From NCBI GenBank assembly GCA_016875195.1, contig VGRY01000013.1, positions 1 to 64,000 on the forward strand: DNA of 64,000 bases. Direction: 5' to 3'. Under the pieces are notes generated by a model. It ran no database searches. It was given only the letters and a program-made list of their open reading frames with translations, and was not told the origin of the DNA. Source of the stretch: Deltaproteobacteria bacterium. Lineage in GTDB: Bacteria > Desulfobacterota > BSN033 > UBA1163. Made by a program: the position numbers and the translations under genes. Positions 42,059 through 51,511 of the stretch are shown in pieces. The first letter of the stretch is position 1. Each line of letters begins with the position of its first letter.

Positions 42059-43432
42059 ATGAAGAACTATGTCAGGGTTAAAAACTTCATTTCTAGGTAC
42101 CTGTCTCCTCCCAGAATCTTCATCCTCAGTTTTTTGGCTGTGATCCTCACGGGAGCCCTTCTCCTCTGGCTTCCTTTTTCCGCGGCAAAAGGACCCATCC
42201 GGTTTGTCGATGCCTTGTTCACATCCACCTCAGCAGTCTGCGTCACGGGTCTGGTCGTCCTCGATATCGGGAAAGATTATTCTTTCGCAGGGCAGATGGT
42301 CACGATGATCTTAATCCAGATCGGAGGGCTTGGAATCATTACTTTTTCCACCGTCTTTTTTGTCCTGATGGGAAGAAGCCTATCTTTTAAAGGTAGGGAA
42401 ATCGTACAATCCACATTTCTCCATACCCCTCGAAGAGATTTTTTGGTGATTGCAAAAGCGGTCATTCTCTTTACCGTCATTACTGAATCGGCAGGGGCTT
42501 TATTCCTCTTTACCCGCTTTTCACAAGACTTTCCATTCTGGAATGCACTGTTTCAGTCCGTTTATCATTCTGTATCAGCCTTCAATAATGCGGGTTTTTC
42601 ACTATTCACCGGGAATCTGGTCGGATATCAGAGTGACCCCATTGTAAATTTAGCGATTATGGGGCTGATCGTCCAAGGTGGCATTGGCTTCATTGTCCAA
42701 TACGAAATCGTTTCAAAACTGAGAGGAATCCAGAAAAAACTGTCCATACATACCAGAATCGCACTGATTACGACGGCAATTCTTATTCTCTCCGGCGCTA
42801 TTCTTTTCTATGTCTTTGAAAAGAACCACATCCTGAAGGGTGCTCCGGTGTTGACCCAGATTCTGGCCTCCTTTTTCCAGTCAGTCACCCCGAGGACCGC
42901 TGGTTTTAACACGGTTGACATTGGGGTATTGACGAACGAAACAATCCTTTTAATGATCGTTCTCATGTTCATTGGCGCTTCGCCGGGTTCGACGGGCGGT
43001 GGCATAAAGACGACAAGCGCAGCCCTTCTCGGCTTGTTAATCTGGAATCGCCTGAAGGGAAACGAGGACGTCAATGCCTTTAACAGGACGATCCCGAGGG
43101 AGATCATTGGTCGAACCATCGCCATTATCTTTGCTTCGGGCTTTTCAGTAGCCATCGTCTGGTCGATCCTCCTTATTGCAGGAGGGGGCAGGCTGGCTCC
43201 TGTCGAAACCCGCCATTTCTTCGTTGAATATCTATTCGAAACAGTATCCGCCTTTGGCACCGTGGGATTGTCTATGGGGATTACTTCCAAGCTGAATGAT
43301 TTGCAGAAGTATGCTATCGTTTTAATGATGTTTGCAGGAAGGGTCGGTCCATTAACCCTCGCTTTTTCTCTGTTGCGGGGAGGTGGAAAGAAGAACTTGA
43401 TTTATGCAGAAGAAGGGGGGATGGTGGGATAA
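42059..43432 (+). CDS. TrkH/KtrB-family K+ uptake channel subunit
   Basis: The 457-residue membrane protein has the four selectivity-filter repeats of the SKT family: TSTSAVCVTGLVV, VYHSVSAFNNAGFSLF, SVTPRTAGFNTVD and VSAFGTVGLSMGIT. Length and the short N-terminus fit KtrB. It is paired with a KtrA/TrkA-type gene 93 bp downstream, separated by a palindrome. ATG 42059 has AGAAGGG upstream; the TTG at 42053 is less likely. Confidence 0.9.
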   Translation: MKNYVRVKNFISRYLSPPRIFILSFLAVILTGALLLWLPFSAAKGPIRFVDALFTSTSAVCVTGLVVLDIGKDYSFAGQMVTMILIQIGGLGIITFSTVFFVLMGRSLSFKGREIVQSTFLHTPRRDFLVIAKAVILFTVITESAGALFLFTRFSQDFPFWNALFQSVYHSVSAFNNAGFSLFTGNLVGYQSDPIVNLAIMGLIVQGGIGFIVQYEIVSKLRGIQKKLSIHTRIALITTAILILSGAILFYVFEKNHILKGAPVLTQILASFFQSVTPRTAGFNTVDIGVLTNETILLMIVLMFIGASPGSTGGGIKTTSAALLGLLIWNRLKGNEDVNAFNRTIPREIIGRTIAIIFASGFSVAIVWSILLIAGGGRLAPVETRHFFVEYLFETVSAFGTVGLSMGITSKLNDLQKYAIVLMMFAGRVGPLTLAFSLLRGGGKKNLIYAEEGGMVG

Positions 43433-43440
43433 AGCAATTG

Positions 43441-43475
43441 CGGATTTCAGAATTCGGATTGCGGAATGTGGATTT
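43441..43475. repeat. AATCCGAAATTCGG-type repeat fragment
   Basis: CGGATTTCAGAATTCGGATT followed by GCGGAATGTGGATTTC lies between the KtrB-like gene and the 43480 palindrome. It resembles part of the intergenic repeats at 20690-20846 and 60918-61073. Confidence 0.4.
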
Positions 43476-43479
43476 CTGA

Positions 43480-43507
43480 GTAGGGGCAATTCATGAATTG
43501 CCCCTAC
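43480..43507. repeat. perfect 28-bp palindrome in the leader of the KtrA-like gene
   Basis: GTAGGGGCAATTCA and TGAATTGCCCCTAC are exact inverse complements with no spacer. It lies 18 bp before ATG 43526, close to the GGAGGAGG ribosome site. The TAGGGGC...GCCCCTA type is a known dispersed palindrome in many bacteria, so it may be a repeat element rather than an operator. Confidence 0.9.
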
Positions 43508-43525
43508 AGTGGAGGAGGCAATAGA

Positions 43526-44173
43526 ATGAAACGGGTGGTGGTGATTGGGTTGGGGATTTTTGGTTTTAATATTGCAAAAGATTTATATGAAAATGGGTTT
43601 GAAGTGTTGGCCATCGATAAAGACAAAGAGGTCGTCCAGAAGATTAGGGACCACTCCACCAAAGCGATCCTGGCTGACGGGACGGACAAAGAGGTGATGG
43701 AATCGATCGGCATCCAGGAAAATGATGTGGTCATCGTCTCCTTCGGAGAGGATCTGGCAGCTGCTACTCTCCTCACGCTTCACCTCAAGGAGATGAGGGT
43801 GAAACGGATCATAGTCAAAGCCCCTGATGAGGACCACAAACATGTGTTAGAGAAGGTGGGGGCAACGGACGTCATCATCCCTGAGAAAGAGATGGCGGAT
43901 AAAGTAGCCAGAGGCTTGATCTCACCCAATGTCCTCGATTATATTCCCCTCTCAGAGGATTACACGATCTGCGAACTCGTCCCTCCTGCCGATTTTATGG
44001 GAAAGGCGATCGGAGAGCTTCATCTCAGAACCAAGTACCACATCGAGGTGATCGCTGTGCGAGAGGTTCTTCCTGATCGGATCCGGATGGTTCCCCGGGC
44101 CGATTTCATCATCAAGGACAGCGATGTACTGGTCGTCATCGGCAAAGAGGAGGATATTCAGAAAGTCAGATGA
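43526..44173 (+). CDS. KtrA/TrkA-type K+ uptake regulatory protein (single RCK domain)
   Basis: The 215-residue cytoplasmic protein has one RCK module: VVVIGLGIFGFNIAKDLYEN is the dinucleotide-binding loop, followed by DLAAATLLTLHLKEM and a C-terminal TrkA_C domain (YTICELVPPADFMGKAIGEL). Single-RCK proteins form octameric rings that gate KtrB with ATP/ADP or NAD(H). The start at 43526 has GGAGGAGG. Confidence 0.9.
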   Translation: MKRVVVIGLGIFGFNIAKDLYENGFEVLAIDKDKEVVQKIRDHSTKAILADGTDKEVMESIGIQENDVVIVSFGEDLAAATLLTLHLKEMRVKRIIVKAPDEDHKHVLEKVGATDVIIPEKEMADKVARGLISPNVLDYIPLSEDYTICELVPPADFMGKAIGELHLRTKYHIEVIAVREVLPDRIRMVPRADFIIKDSDVLVVIGKEEDIQKVR

Positions 44174-44204
44174 GGAGATAGAGAAAGAGGGAGATGAGGA
44201 ATAG

Positions 44205-45545
44205 ATGAAGATCGTCATCATTGGAGCCGGAGAGGTGGGATTCCACCTGACCCAGAGACTTTCCGTCGAGAAACATGATCTGGTCATCATTGATAGCGAT
44301 CCGGAGAAATGCGCCCATGTCCAGGAAGCCCTCGATGTTTCAGTGGTTCAGGGAAACGCTTCGAGTCAGAATATTCTGAAAGAGGCGGGTCTGGAATCGG
44401 CGGATATGCTCATTGCAGCTTCGGGCGTGGATGAGATTAATCTGATCGCCTGTATGATTGCTTCAAAGATGGGAGTGAAGAGGAAGATCGCTCGGGTGAG
44501 AAATCCGGATTATTACGAAAAATCGTCTATCCTTAAACCGGAAGATCTTGGCGTGGACCTTTTCATCCACCCAGAAGAGGAGGTTATTGAGGAGATCACA
44601 CGGCTCCTCATGCGGGCATCGGCTTCGGAGGTCGTTGAGTTTGAAGGCGGAAAGATCCTGGTGGTGGGGCTGAAACTGGATGCTCAATGCCCGAATTTAA
44701 ACAAGCCGTTGAAAGAAATTGGACACGAGCATGAAAGGAGAAATATCCGGGTGGTGGCCATGCTGAAAGGCGAGAAGACGATCATCCCCACCGGCGAAGA
44801 TTTTTTCAGCAAGAATGACCAGATCTTTGTCGTTGCCAAGAGAGACAGCCTTCCCCATGTCCTTTCCCTTACGGGAAAAGCAGACCAGAAACTCGACAGG
44901 ATCATGATTCTCGGAGGCGGAAAGATTGGTAGGGGGTTGGCCGAGAAATTGGAGAGTCAGGTCGAGGTGACCCTCGTTGAGTCGGATAGGGAGAAATCGG
45001 TTCAGATTGCCTCACGGCTGAAGCGGACCGCTGTTTATCAAGCGGACGGGATGGAGATCGATACACTTGCCAGAGAAGGTCTCCTCAATATGGATGCCTT
45101 CATCGCAGTGACCGGAGATGATGAAAACAATATTTTGTCTTGTTTGCTTGCCAAGCATCTTGGAATCCATAAAACTATTGCTCTGGTCAATAAGCAGACC
45201 TATCTTCCCCTCCTGCCGGTCATCGGAATCGACTCCACCGTAAATGTCCGTCTCTCTACCGCAAGCGCCATCCTAAGATTTATCAGAAGAGGCGCCATCC
45301 TTTCTGCGGCCACCTTTCACGGGATCGATGCGGAAGCCATCGAATTTGAGGTGATGAAGTCGAATAAAGTAACCGGGAAACCGATTAAAGACCTCGGGCT
45401 GCCAAAGGGGTCTCTGATTGCGGGTGTCATTCGAAAAGACGATGTCCTCATTCCCCATGGGAATAGTTACCTGGAGGTCGGGGATAAGGTGATCGTGTTT
45501 GCTCTGCCCAAAGCAATTCCAGCAATCGAAAAAAGGTTTTCATGA
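44205..45545 (+). CDS. trkA: TrkA, double-RCK K+ uptake regulatory protein
   Basis: The 446-residue protein has two RCK modules in tandem: MKIVIIGAGEVGFHLTQRLS at the start and RIMILGGGKIGRGLAEKLES near residue 230, each followed by a TrkA_C domain. This is the full-length TrkA layout. It gates the TrkH channel, encoded 172 bp downstream at 45718-47157. Confidence 0.93.
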   Translation: MKIVIIGAGEVGFHLTQRLSVEKHDLVIIDSDPEKCAHVQEALDVSVVQGNASSQNILKEAGLESADMLIAASGVDEINLIACMIASKMGVKRKIARVRNPDYYEKSSILKPEDLGVDLFIHPEEEVIEEITRLLMRASASEVVEFEGGKILVVGLKLDAQCPNLNKPLKEIGHEHERRNIRVVAMLKGEKTIIPTGEDFFSKNDQIFVVAKRDSLPHVLSLTGKADQKLDRIMILGGGKIGRGLAEKLESQVEVTLVESDREKSVQIASRLKRTAVYQADGMEIDTLAREGLLNMDAFIAVTGDDENNILSCLLAKHLGIHKTIALVNKQTYLPLLPVIGIDSTVNVRLSTASAILRFIRRGAILSAATFHGIDAEAIEFEVMKSNKVTGKPIKDLGLPKGSLIAGVIRKDDVLIPHGNSYLEVGDKVIVFALPKAIPAIEKRFS

Positions 45546-45603
45546 ACAACATATTGATTCATAAGTCCATCGTTGAAAAGACATACTCTTCTGAAGATTT
45601 CCC

Positions 45604-45675
45604 ATAACCCCCTTTCTCCTCCCTCGGTTTCGAGTCGCAACGACTTAACTTAAGGGGGGATTAGAGGGGGGTTAT
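45604..45675. repeat. inverted repeat between trkA and trkH
   Basis: ATAACCCCC (45604-45612) faces GGGGGTTAT (45667-45675). An inner CGAGTCG/CGACTTA hairpin with a GGTTTCGAGTCG word also occurs in the 9801-9905 repeat. It can fold into a single long hairpin in the 172-bp gap. Confidence 0.65.
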
Positions 45676-45717
45676 AAGACGATTTCTCACAAGGCTGTTT
45701 TAAATAAAGAGGGGGAC

Positions 45718-47157
45718 TTGAAGCTTTCTAATATCATTTATACACTGTCCAGCCTGTGGTTACTCCTCAGCGTGTTTTTTATCCTGCCATTAGGGTTTTC
45801 ATTTTATTACCGGGATGGCTTTCATCTCATTTACATTGCCCAAATGATCGGGATGGGTCTTCTAAGTTTGACCCTTCGGTTCCTCATCAAAAGGCCAAGA
45901 GAGCTCAGCATCAGGGAAGCTTTTCTGACCGTCACCCTAAGCTGGATGACCTTCTCCCTCTTTGGCTCTGTTCCCTTCATGGCCTCCGGTCACATCCCAA
46001 ACCTCACAGACGCTTATTTCGAGACGATGTCAGGGTTTACCACAACCGGGGCCAGCATCCTCACCGATATTGAAGCCCTCCCGAAAAGTCTCCTCCTCTG
46101 GCGGAGTACGACGCATTGGCTGGGTGGAATGGGAGTGATCGCTCTGGCCGTGGCCGTGCTTCCTTTTCTGGGCGTCGGGGGATTTCAACTTTTCAAAGCG
46201 GAGACCCCGGGTCCCATCAAAGATAAGATCTCTCCTCGGATCAGCGAAACCGCGAAGATCCTATGGGGCATCTACCTCCTGTTCACCGTCGTGGAGGTTC
46301 TTCTCCTGATGCTGGGTGGACTCACTTTCTTCGATTCTGTCTGTATCACCTTCGGGACATTGGCTACAGGCGGGTTCGCTCCGACCAATGCGAGCATTGC
46401 GGCTTTTCCTTCTCCTTTCATCCATTACGTCATTATCGTCTTTATGTTTATCGCAGGGAGTAATTTTTCTTTGCATTATTGGGCGCTCAAGGGGAGGCTT
46501 CAGTTCTATTTTACCAATCCCGAGTTTCGCTTCTTTCTTTTAATCAATGTCCTGGCCGTGGGATTGATCATGGCCTCTCGTTTGGCCAGGGGAGACACCT
46601 TTTCGGAGGAATTTATCAGGAGTACGCTCTTCCAGACGGTTTCGATCGTGACGACGACGGGTTTTATTACTCATGATTATGAACAGTGGCCTTTTGTAAC
46701 CCAAATCATCCTTCTTGCGTTGATGTTCATCGGAGGTTGCACCAGTTCGACTGGCGGAGGAATGAAGAATGTGAGAATTCTGGTTGCCTTTAAATTTCTG
46801 GGGTCGGAATTAAAAAAGCTCTTTCACCCCCACGGCATCTTTCCGATCCGGATGGGGGACAGGACCGTTCCGGAAGGTTTAGTCTTGAATATTATCGGTT
46901 TTCTTGCTCTGTATATTCTGCTCTTTTTTTTAGGCGTGATGGCCATGAGCGGACTCGGTCTCGATATTGATACTTCGGTCGGCGCAGTGGCCGCTACTCT
47001 TGGGAACGTAGGGCCTGGAATCGGTGCAGTGGGGCCTGTGGAGAATTATTCCCAGATTCCTGCCCTGGGGAAATGGATTCTTTCTTTTTTAATGATGGTT
47101 GGACGTTTAGAGATTTTTACCGTTCTGGTAATCTTTACCCGTCCCTTTTGGCGTTAA
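45718..47157 (+). CDS. trkH: TrkH K+ uptake channel subunit
   Basis: The 479-residue membrane protein has the SKT-family filter repeats: TMSGFTTTGASIL, TFGTLATGGFAP, TVSIVTTTGFITHDY and AATLGNVGPGIGAVGP. Length and order fit TrkH. The start is TTG 45718 with AGAGGGGG upstream. Its last 4 bp overlap the 3' end of the convergent rsmI gene. Confidence 0.92.
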   Translation: MKLSNIIYTLSSLWLLLSVFFILPLGFSFYYRDGFHLIYIAQMIGMGLLSLTLRFLIKRPRELSIREAFLTVTLSWMTFSLFGSVPFMASGHIPNLTDAYFETMSGFTTTGASILTDIEALPKSLLLWRSTTHWLGGMGVIALAVAVLPFLGVGGFQLFKAETPGPIKDKISPRISETAKILWGIYLLFTVVEVLLLMLGGLTFFDSVCITFGTLATGGFAPTNASIAAFPSPFIHYVIIVFMFIAGSNFSLHYWALKGRLQFYFTNPEFRFFLLINVLAVGLIMASRLARGDTFSEEFIRSTLFQTVSIVTTTGFITHDYEQWPFVTQIILLALMFIGGCTSSTGGGMKNVRILVAFKFLGSELKKLFHPHGIFPIRMGDRTVPEGLVLNIIGFLALYILLFFLGVMAMSGLGLDIDTSVGAVAATLGNVGPGIGAVGPVENYSQIPALGKWILSFLMMVGRLEIFTVLVIFTRPFWR

Positions 47158-47879
47158 CCCCCCATTTCCCCAATTTTTTTCCGTGTTTTTCCGGATACAA
47201 CCAGGGTGATTTCGCCCTTCAATTTATTTTCGCCGATCTGATTTCTGATCTCGCTCACCTTTCCCCTACGAACTTCCTCATACATCTTGGTCAATTCCCT
47301 TGTCAGAGCCATCTCCCTGTCTCCGAGAACTTCAAAGATATCTTTCAAGGTTTCATTGAGACGGTGAGGAGATTCATAGAAGATGAGGGTCTCCTTCACT
47401 TCCTCCAATTTTTTCAGAAAATCTCTCCTTTTCTTTGGTTTGTTAGGAAGAAATCCTTTAAAGAAAAATGCATCCGTGGAAAGGCCGGAGACACTGAGAG
47501 CAGTGATCGCTGCGGAAGGGCCTGGAATCGGGATGACCGCTATCTCGTTTTCAATGGCCAATCGGATCAGGCGGTATCCTGGGTCGGAGATACCGGGCGT
47601 CCCTGCATCCGAGACCAGGGCAATTCGCTCGCCCTGATTCAATCGGGAAAGGATGAATTCCCTTTTTTTTAGTTCATTGCCCTCGAAAAAACTGGTCATC
47701 GGGACACGGATATCAAAGTGTCTAAGAAGGAGGAGGGTATGGCGCGTATCCTCTGCTGCAATGAGGTCTACCTCCTTTAATATCTGGAGCGCTCTCAAAG
47801 TGATGTCTTGAAGATTTCCTATGGGAGTGGAGACCACATAGAGGATCCCCTTTTTTCCATTTGTCTTGAAATGATCCAT
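47154..47879 (-). CDS. rsmI: 16S rRNA (cytidine-1402-2'-O)-methyltransferase
   Basis: The 241-residue SAM-dependent tetrapyrrole-methylase-fold protein has the RsmI motifs LYVVSTPIGNLQDITLRAL, AAEDTRHTLLLLRHF, ALVSDAGTPGISDPG and PIPGPSAAITALSVSGL. ATG 47879 has GGAAGGG upstream; the longer frame from 47915 has no ribosome site. It is monocistronic and convergent with trkH. Confidence 0.95.
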   Translation of the reverse strand: MDHFKTNGKKGILYVVSTPIGNLQDITLRALQILKEVDLIAAEDTRHTLLLLRHFDIRVPMTSFFEGNELKKREFILSRLNQGERIALVSDAGTPGISDPGYRLIRLAIENEIAVIPIPGPSAAITALSVSGLSTDAFFFKGFLPNKPKKRRDFLKKLEEVKETLIFYESPHRLNETLKDIFEVLGDREMALTRELTKMYEEVRRGKVSEIRNQIGENKLKGEITLVVSGKTRKKIGEMGG

Positions 47880-48033
47880 ACACCCTTCCATATCACTTAT
47901 CTGAGGATCGATCAAGAGGGGCAGAGATAAAAATGAATTTCTAAAAATATTTTAATTCCAAAATAGCCGTAATCTTTTTAAATCGTTGTAATCAAAGATT
48001 TTTGGTTTTTTAAGAAATCTTTAAAAAAAAGTG

Positions 48034-48062
48034 TTGACAATTGGCGCCAAAAACAATAAATA
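48034..48062 (+). promoter_or_regulatory. likely sigma-70 promoter of the HEAT/HD-GYP operon
   Basis: TTGACA (48034-48039), a 17-bp spacer and TAAATA (48057-48062) lie 35 bp before GTG 48097. The -35 is perfect and the -10 weak. Confidence 0.5.
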
Positions 48063-48096
48063 GAAATAGTATCAGAATGTTGGAGATGGGAAACTC

Positions 48097-49869
48097 GTGC
48101 CAGAAGAATTTTCTCCTGACAGGAAAACGCTTGATCTCACTGAAGAGATGCCTCTTGTCGAAGGGGTGGAGACAGATGAGGAACTCCTCCTGGCGAGGGA
48201 TCTGACCAGTTTTTTCCTCAAGACATTTAAAGCCATTCGTTTTTATCCGCCTGATAATCCAACCATCAAAGGATTCCGAGATCAACTCTTTAAAAAATTA
48301 CAGTTTTTTTTAAATAAATACCCTATTTTTATCTTGCAGATCGGCGAATTCTCACTTTCATTTAAAGATAGAATTCTGTACGAAAACAGGGATGCCAAGT
48401 CAAGCCTTGCATTTTTACTTTACAAAGATGGGTTAAGGGAGCTCCGGTTTGCAAAAGGGTTGGAGGAATGGGAAGTTCATGGATTGATGGATGTCATCAG
48501 GGGGAGCGAGACGATCAATCAATTGGAAGATGACCTCGTCACCATGATTTGGGAGAGGGATTTTGTTCACATCAGCTACCTTGCGACCGACGATTTCCTT
48601 GAAGAGAATCCTATCCTCATTCCTCAAAATGTCGATCAATTCAGAAGCAAAATGATCTTTAAGCCTGTCGCCTATAATGTCCAGGTGGACTTGATGGAAG
48701 AGGACGAACCTGACCTGGACAAACTGATCTCCCAAACGTCTATAGAAGAACCGGTCCGAGACAGAAATGTCTATTTTCTTACCTCTGAAGAATTGGATCG
48801 CTTAAAAACAGAGGTTGAGAATGAGATTGATCCTGCCTTCGTTTTCAGTGCCATCGAGATTCTTTTTGAAATTCTGGGATTGGAAAAGGAAAAGGAGCCT
48901 TACCAGGATACTGCCAATCTCCTTATGAAGATGCTGGATGGTCTTCTCACCCTGGGTGAGTTCAAGAGAGCAAGCGATCTACTGAAGCGCCTCTATATCA
49001 TGATTAAAACCTATGAACTCAAGGATTGGCAGGGTGCAGCTTTACAGAAGTTGATTGAAAACGCCGGCGATGAGGTGAGGATTGAGAGAATCGGTAAAAT
49101 TCTTGAGAGAGACACCGGAATTCGAATGGAGGATGTGAACGATTATCTTGTTTTGCTTCAACAGAGCTCGATCAAACCTCTCATCAAATTGTTAGGAGAA
49201 CTGAAGAATTCGAAAACCCGGAGAGTCCTCTGTGACGCTTTGTCCGAAATCGGAAAAAACGCCGTTGAACTATTTACTCCCTTTATTGATGACCGACGGT
49301 GGTATCTCGTTCGGAATATCACTTATATTCTTGGCCGGATCGGAAAAGAGAAAGCGCTCCCCCATATCCAGAAAGCATACAATCATGAGGAGTTACGGGT
49401 GAGGCGGGAAGCTGTCCAGGCGCTTGGGTTGCTCGGAGGTCCTAAATCTGTTTCACTGCTCATCAAAGCCCTGAACGACAAAGACACGAGAATCAGAGCA
49501 ATGTCCGCCATCAATCTTGGAAGGATGGGGAAGAATGTCGGCCTGGCAGCTCTTCTCGAAACAATCCAATCGAAAGACTTTCAGAAAAAAGAGCCAGCCG
49601 AGATGAAGGCCTTTCTCGATGCTGTTGGAATGGTCGGATCCAATGAAGCCCTTCCGGTGCTTCAACAGATGTTGGAAAGGAAAAGCCTCTTCGGAATGGG
49701 AAAGAAGGACGAAACCCGTGTAGGGGTAGCTAATGCGCTGGCGATGATCGGAACGCCAGAGGCAAGAGATATTCTGGAGAAAGGGAAAAATTCAAAAGAC
49801 GAGTCGATTCGAAGCGTCTGTCAGCAGGCTTTGTCGAGAACTATTTCATCAAAGGAGTCTTCCGTCTGA
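48097..49869 (+). CDS. HEAT-repeat protein with N-terminal domain shared with the next gene
   Basis: The 590-residue protein has an N-terminal region of about 150 residues (FLKTFKAIRFYPPDNPTIKG, QIGEFSLSFKDRILYENRDA) and a C-terminal HEAT/PBS-lyase repeat array (LGRIGKEKALPHIQKAYNHE, VRREAVQALGLLGGPKSVSL, IRAMSAINLGRMGKNVG). The array would be a protein-binding scaffold. The start is GTG 48097. The stop overlaps the next gene by one base (TGATG). The N-terminal region resembles that of the HD-GYP protein, so the pair may act together. Confidence 0.82.
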   Translation: MPEEFSPDRKTLDLTEEMPLVEGVETDEELLLARDLTSFFLKTFKAIRFYPPDNPTIKGFRDQLFKKLQFFLNKYPIFILQIGEFSLSFKDRILYENRDAKSSLAFLLYKDGLRELRFAKGLEEWEVHGLMDVIRGSETINQLEDDLVTMIWERDFVHISYLATDDFLEENPILIPQNVDQFRSKMIFKPVAYNVQVDLMEEDEPDLDKLISQTSIEEPVRDRNVYFLTSEELDRLKTEVENEIDPAFVFSAIEILFEILGLEKEKEPYQDTANLLMKMLDGLLTLGEFKRASDLLKRLYIMIKTYELKDWQGAALQKLIENAGDEVRIERIGKILERDTGIRMEDVNDYLVLLQQSSIKPLIKLLGELKNSKTRRVLCDALSEIGKNAVELFTPFIDDRRWYLVRNITYILGRIGKEKALPHIQKAYNHEELRVRREAVQALGLLGGPKSVSLLIKALNDKDTRIRAMSAINLGRMGKNVGLAALLETIQSKDFQKKEPAEMKAFLDAVGMVGSNEALPVLQQMLERKSLFGMGKKDETRVGVANALAMIGTPEARDILEKGKNSKDESIRSVCQQALSRTISSKESSV

Positions 49870-51314
49870 TGCCTGAAAAACCGCTCTCCTCACAAGACGA
49901 TCTCTCCTCCAAAATGGGGACCGAATTTGTTATCCGGTTTTCGCGTCTCCTCAAGGGCGCAACCATCTACGATAGAAATAATGTCGTGATGGATCAATAC
50001 GCCCAGGAGTGCCTCCAGACCATTAACCATGTGGTGAAATCAGAGGATAGTCTCTTCTTCAAGATTGTTCGTGACAACTGTTTCCTTAATAATGTGAAGA
50101 TCCAGGTGAGGGTGGATAATTATGCCATCTTTAAGGGTTTCGTCAATGAGTTGAAGAAACGGTGGATCGGAGAGATCGAGTTCTCAGAAATGGCGACTAC
50201 AGAACACTTAAAGGATTTTGTCTTCCTTATTTCGGGGCTGGAGGAAAATAATGAGAGCAATTACCTCTATGCGGAGAAACAGCTGGGATACAGGGGGATC
50301 CCTCATATCCATGTGGCGAAGCTGGAGTTTTTCAAAGATGAGGAGATCTATGTTGATTCTGAAGACCAGAAACGACGTTCCAAGGATGTTTATTTTAAGT
50401 CGATCAATCTTGTCAAAGAGGTGATGGACGGGATTAAGAATCAGAGAATGGTCAATATCCGTAAGGCGAAGCGACTGATGCAGAATGCAGTCAACGCCAT
50501 CATTCAGGACGATTCAGCCCTGCTGGGATTGACCAATATAAAAAATTATGACGAATATACTTTTAATCACTCGGTCAATGTAGCCATCTATGCCATTGCT
50601 ATCGGACAGAGGATCGGACTCCCGAAAAAACACCTTTCCCATTTAGGCATGGCCGGCATATTCCATGATATCGGTAAGACATCGGTTCCCAAGGAGATTT
50701 TAAATAAAACAGGTAAATTGAACGCTGAGGAATGGGAAGTGATCCGGTCCCATCCTGTCATAGGGACTGAGATGGTGATGAGAATGAAGGAATGGGGAGA
50801 ACTCTCCACCCGGATGATCACCGGCACCTTTGAACACCATCTCAGGTTTGATTTAAGCGGGTACCCGAAACTAACACGCAAGAAAAGGATTTCCCTCTTT
50901 GGAAGGATTATCACGGTCGCCGACTTTTATGACGCCCTGGGTAGGCCAAGGGTCTATAACCGTTTTCCCTATGTATCAGAGAAGATTCTTGGATTGATGA
51001 TGGAACGAGCCGGAAAGGAGTTCGATCCTGTCCTAACCAAGGTTTTCGTCAATATGATCGGAGTCTTTCCATTGGGCACCCTCATCCTTCTCAATACGAA
51101 TGAAATGGGGATCGTTGTTCAAATCCAGGATGAAACCGAGTTGATCGATCGGCCGAAAGTCAATCTTCTCTTTTACAAAGATGGGCAATACATGAAAGGC
51201 AGGATCATTAACCTGGCGGAAAAAGACGAGACCACCGGTGAATACAAGTGGAGCATTGTGAAGACCCTTGACCCGAACGAATACAACATCAATATCGCCG
51301 AATACCTGATTTAG
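49869..51314 (+). CDS. HD-GYP domain protein (cyclic-di-GMP phosphodiesterase-like)
   Basis: The 481-residue protein has the HD-GYP hallmarks: HSVNVAIYAIAIGQ, MAGIFHDIGKTSVPKEILNK, and EHHLRFDLSGYP with the GYP motif. The rest of the helical bundle continues to DFYDALGRPRVY. The N-terminal 150 residues (FSRLLKGATIYDRNNVVMDQ) align by eye with the start of the HEAT protein. HD-GYP enzymes split c-di-GMP or related dinucleotides. It overlaps the upstream gene by one base. Confidence 0.88.
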   Translation: MPEKPLSSQDDLSSKMGTEFVIRFSRLLKGATIYDRNNVVMDQYAQECLQTINHVVKSEDSLFFKIVRDNCFLNNVKIQVRVDNYAIFKGFVNELKKRWIGEIEFSEMATTEHLKDFVFLISGLEENNESNYLYAEKQLGYRGIPHIHVAKLEFFKDEEIYVDSEDQKRRSKDVYFKSINLVKEVMDGIKNQRMVNIRKAKRLMQNAVNAIIQDDSALLGLTNIKNYDEYTFNHSVNVAIYAIAIGQRIGLPKKHLSHLGMAGIFHDIGKTSVPKEILNKTGKLNAEEWEVIRSHPVIGTEMVMRMKEWGELSTRMITGTFEHHLRFDLSGYPKLTRKKRISLFGRIITVADFYDALGRPRVYNRFPYVSEKILGLMMERAGKEFDPVLTKVFVNMIGVFPLGTLILLNTNEMGIVVQIQDETELIDRPKVNLLFYKDGQYMKGRIINLAEKDETTGEYKWSIVKTLDPNEYNINIAEYLI

Positions 51315-51511
51315 CCCGCCTTTTTCTAAAACCTAAATGTGATTATCATGAAAAGAAAGGAGAATTGACCTTTCAAGGATAAGGCTTACCCATGCCCTAT
51401 CAAAAGGTTTTTCGAAGAAATATTTTACACCTGTGCTTGGTTTGACAATGGGAATCATATCGATTAGATTTTTTTCAATCCCAAAGGCAATGAGAATTGA
51501 GTTTTGAACAT

